Below are positions 61,526-64,000 of a stretch of DNA of 64,000 bases, one piece after another. Source of the DNA: an uncultured Paracoccaceae bacterium (GTDB lineage Bacteria; Pseudomonadota; Alphaproteobacteria; Rhodobacterales; Rhodobacteraceae); contig CANLPZ010000001.1 of the NCBI GenBank assembly GCA_947493145.1, positions 930,001 through 994,000 of the forward strand. Direction: 5' to 3'. The notes under the pieces are model-generated. The model was not told where the DNA came from and did not search any database. It worked only from the letters and a program-made list of their open reading frames with translations. Each line of letters begins with the position of its first letter. Positions within the stretch are counted from its first letter, which is position 1. The translations under genes and the position numbers were made by a program.

Positions 61526-63101
61526 AAAATTCCGCATACGTCGCAGCGGATCAGCGGCACAATCGGCAGCTCCGACCGACGCTCGTCAACCGGTCGCGCA
61601 ATCTGGTGTTGTCGACAGCGCAAAACAAGTCACAGCAGAAGAAGCGATTGCTGGCATTCGGCGCGAAGGTTTGACCGGACGCCAACTACGCATGGCTCGG
61701 CGTGTCGCGCAAAAACATGGGCTTGCCGCAACATCTGATTTCGACGCTGTCCGATTACTGCGCCAAAACGGGATCGACCCTTTTAAAAAGGCCAATGTTT
61801 TGGAACTGGTCGTTCCAGAAGACGGAGATCCGCAAAAAGCGGCGGCCCAAGCCGCCGCGCAACCTGTCGACAAACCACAAAAGGTTCAGCTTCCACAGAC
61901 TGTCCAAGTTCAAAAACAAACGCTTCCATCAACGCAGATTGCCAGTGCCGAACAACGCGCCTCTGAAATTTCACGCATTCAACGCGATCTTGCGAAACGG
62001 CGGCGGGCGAAACTGGTCGCACTTTGGGCGCGTCTTGGTTTCTTTGTTTTATTGCCAACGCTTTTGGTGGGCTGGTATTTCTACAATATCGCGACGCCAA
62101 TGTACGCGACGAAATCTGAATTTGTCATCCAAACGGCTGAGGGGGATGTTGGGTCTGGCCTTGGTGGGCTGTTTCAAGGCACCGGATTAGCCACATCGCA
62201 AGACAGCGTAACAGTTCAAAGCTATCTACAATCGCGCGAGGCAATGCTGCGGTTAGACGAAGAGCTTGGATTCATCTCGCATTTCCAAAACGAAGAAATC
62301 GACGCGCTTCAGCGTTTGGATGAAGATTCGACAAATGAACAGGCCTACAACACATTCCAAAAGAACGTGAAAATCGGATATGACCCCACCGAAGGCATTA
62401 TCAAGATGGAAGTCATTGCGGCTGATCCGGCGGTCAGCGCCGCCTATAGCACCGCATTGGTCGGCTACGCAGAAGAACAAGTCGACAATCTGACTGACCG
62501 CGTTCGAAAGGCGCAGCTTGATGTCGCGCGCAAAAGTTTGACCCAAGCTGAGCTGCGCCGGAACGAAGCCCAAGCGAAGTTGCTTGAACTTCAACGCAAC
62601 ACCGAAACGTTTGATCCGGCAAGCGAAAACGCCGCGATTTCTGGTCAAATCAACCAATTGGAAACACGGTTGATTGACAAAAGATTGGAACTGGCAACGC
62701 TACAGGCCAATTCGCGCCCGAACCAAGCGCGTGTTACAGCGGTGAACGCCGAAATTGGACGTTTGCAAGAAATCATCGAAGAGCTTCGCGCACAGTTAAC
62801 GACGACCACGAATGGCGAATCTTCGTTGGCGGAAAAATCTGCGGAAATTGCTTTGGCACAGGCGGATTTGGAAACGCGCAACATCATGTTGCAACAGTCG
62901 ATGGCAACCTTTGAGACCGCGCAATTGGAAGCCACAAAACAGGTGCGTTACTTGTCGCTTGGCGTTGCGCCGGTGGCACCAGATGAACCGACATATCCAC
63001 GCACATTTGAAAACACCGCGTTAGCATTTCTAATCTTTTCAGGCATCTACCTGATGATTTCGCTAACGGCATCTATCCTTCGTGAACAGGTATCAAGCTA
63101 A
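61503..63101 (+). CDS. kpsE: Capsule export inner-membrane protein, KpsE/CtrB-like (with extended N terminus)
   Basis: The 532-residue protein has two membrane helices (about residues 180-200, [20 protein letters not shown]; and near residue 510, [20 protein letters not shown]). Between them lie a Wzz-like domain ([15 protein letters not shown]) and a long coiled coil (about residues 320-470). This is the polysaccharide co-polymerase/export layout of KpsE. Unlike the approximately 380-residue E. coli protein, it has about 170 extra cytoplasmic residues ([24 protein letters not shown] stretch, basic, Ala/Gln-rich). It begins with GTG-free ATG at 61503 inside kpsT. Confidence 0.85.
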   Translation: MTTKPKAKKFRIRRSGSAAQSAAPTDARQPVAQSGVVDSAKQVTAEEAIAGIRREGLTGRQLRMARRVAQKHGLAATSDFDAVRLLRQNGIDPFKKANVLELVVPEDGDPQKAAAQAAAQPVDKPQKVQLPQTVQVQKQTLPSTQIASAEQRASEISRIQRDLAKRRRAKLVALWARLGFFVLLPTLLVGWYFYNIATPMYATKSEFVIQTAEGDVGSGLGGLFQGTGLATSQDSVTVQSYLQSREAMLRLDEELGFISHFQNEEIDALQRLDEDSTNEQAYNTFQKNVKIGYDPTEGIIKMEVIAADPAVSAAYSTALVGYAEEQVDNLTDRVRKAQLDVARKSLTQAELRRNEAQAKLLELQRNTETFDPASENAAISGQINQLETRLIDKRLELATLQANSRPNQARVTAVNAEIGRLQEIIEELRAQLTTTTNGESSLAEKSAEIALAQADLETRNIMLQQSMATFETAQLEATKQVRYLSLGVAPVAPDEPTYPRTFENTALAFLIFSGIYLMISLTASILREQVSS

Positions 63102-63103
63102 AC

Positions 63104-63937
63104 ATGAAAACAGTATCAATCGGTCCCCTTCGCGTTGGCAATGACCAGCCGTTGACCGTTATCGCCGGCCCTTGCCAATTGGAAAGCGCCGATCATTCGT
63201 TGATGATCGCCGAACATATGAAAAAAGCTTGTGCCAAAACCGGTGCGCAATTTGTGTTCAAAGGAAGCTTTGACAAAGCGAACCGAACCTCGATTTCGGG
63301 TAAGCGTGGTTTAGGTATCGACGAAGGCTTGGCGGTTATGTCGAAGGTTAAAGCCGAACTCGACGTTCCCGTGTTGACCGACATCCATACCGCCGATCAG
63401 TGCACAAAGGTGGCAGAGGTTTGCGACATTATGCAAATCCCCGCATTTTTATGTCGCCAGACGGATTTGTTGATTGCTGCGGGTGAAACCGGTGCGGTTA
63501 TCAATGTCAAAAAGGGACAATTCCTTGCCCCTTGGGATATGCCCAATGTCATTGCAAAGATTGAATCCACAGGGAATGAAAACATCCTGTTGACCGAACG
63601 TGGAACCTCGTTTGGTTATAACACGCTGGTCGCCGATATGCGCTCCCTGCCCCAAATGATGCAAAGTGGGTATCCTGTTGTTATGGACGCCACGCATTCA
63701 GTCCAACAACCCGGTGGTCAAGGCGGGTCATCAGGTGGTCAACGTGAATTTGCCCCTGTGATGGCACGCGCGGCAGTTTCGCTTGGGATTGCGTCCGTGT
63801 TTATCGAAACGCACGAAGACCCAGATACAGCGCCATCTGATGGCCCGAATATGATCCCATTGCAACAAATGGGTAACCTTTTGGATGGTTTAATGCAGTT
63901 TGATGCATTGGCGAAAGAAAACCCAATTCGAATTTAA
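63104..63937 (+). CDS. kdsA: 3-deoxy-8-phosphooctulonate synthase
   Basis: The 277-residue protein reads [60 protein letters not shown] and [20 protein letters not shown], all diagnostic for KdsA. It condenses phosphoenolpyruvate and arabinose 5-phosphate into KDO 8-phosphate. Next to kpsT/kpsE it may serve the poly-KDO linker of capsule as well as lipopolysaccharide. It starts two bases after the kpsE stop. Confidence 0.96.
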   Translation: MKTVSIGPLRVGNDQPLTVIAGPCQLESADHSLMIAEHMKKACAKTGAQFVFKGSFDKANRTSISGKRGLGIDEGLAVMSKVKAELDVPVLTDIHTADQCTKVAEVCDIMQIPAFLCRQTDLLIAAGETGAVINVKKGQFLAPWDMPNVIAKIESTGNENILLTERGTSFGYNTLVADMRSLPQMMQSGYPVVMDATHSVQQPGGQGGSSGGQREFAPVMARAAVSLGIASVFIETHEDPDTAPSDGPNMIPLQQMGNLLDGLMQFDALAKENPIRI

Positions 63938-63952
63938 TCAGTGAGATTAGCG

Positions 63953-64000
63953 ATGACCAAACCTTTGAATTCTGTTTCACCCAACACATGGGAATTCCTG
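63953..64000 (+). CDS. Truncated gene at window end, possibly a phosphohexomutase
   Basis: The frame starts MTKPLNSVSPNTWEFL and runs out of the window after 16 residues. The N terminus recalls Rhodobacterales phosphomannomutase/phosphoglucomutase proteins as I remember them, which would suit a capsule locus, but 16 residues cannot prove it. It is 15 bases after kdsA, so presumably in the same operon. Confidence 0.35.
   Translation, partial: MTKPLNSVSPNTWEFL

Overview
The window reads as a chromosomal segment of a marine alphaproteobacterium of the order Rhodobacterales (roseobacter type). The basis is the gene content and protein style: class I lysyl-tRNA synthetase, an NDUFS4-like complex I accessory protein, the TauE/TIGR02186 pair, the MreBCD-PBP2-RodA operon, a purine-type BMP ABC transporter and a short GltX. 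This is inference from protein families; no 16S or other species marker is present. Genes are densely packed with many ATGA/TAATG overlaps. I see no tRNA, rRNA, insertion sequence, prophage or CRISPR array.

Layout. 1-4373: 3' end of glnD, murJ, a rhomboid-fold protein lacking its catalytic residues (minus strand), and trpS. 4374-7634: a candidate small RNA with a strong terminator, a universal stress protein, a small secreted protein of unknown function, then nfuA-tsaB-rimI. 7635-14567: a nucleoside-type ABC transporter operon (substrate-binding protein, NTF2-like protein, ATPase, two permeases), followed by a TauE/SafE transporter and its TIGR02186 partner. 14574-17563: complex I accessory protein, uvrB, and a small conserved gene carrying two tandem perfect palindromes. 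17535-28704 (minus): a type I secretion locus in the order right-handed beta-helix protein, BapA-like Ig-repeat adhesin, TolC-like lipoprotein, ABC exporter, HlyD adaptor and a secreted or anchored nuclease. 28762-33060 (mostly minus): lysK, a TerB-like protein, a Tat-exported PBP4 lipoprotein and nadD. 33189-37642: ettA, several small proteins, a cold-shock protein, a DUF4329 protein, dodecin and an arylesterase divergent from its ABC partner. 37692-45816: YbbA/YbbP-like ABC system, MATE exporter, gltX, a DUF1801 protein and nadE. 45969-49925: a 19-unit MORN repeat protein, an SDR enzyme, and leuA preceded by a leucine-rich leader peptide with an attenuator. 50051-55669: mreB-mreC-mreD-mrdA-rodA. 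55666-60673: a LysR regulator, VOC protein, hydroxyacid dehydrogenase, SseB protein, DNA glycosylase and nhaA. 60866-64000: the start of a capsule cluster (kpsT, kpsE-like, kdsA and a truncated gene).

Themes. Much of the window builds or decorates the cell surface: MurJ, PBP4, the Mre/PBP2/RodA elongation machinery, T1SS and adhesin, a beta-helix polysaccharide-active protein, the MORN protein and capsule export with KDO synthesis. The best candidates for a second look are the leuL/leuA attenuator with a probably leaderless leader peptide, the adhesin/T1SS/beta-helix/nuclease locus, the in-frame tandem palindromes at 17486-17532, the pseudo-rhomboid, and a possible unannotated sRNA near 4470-4537. 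None of them can be called a new system from sequence alone.
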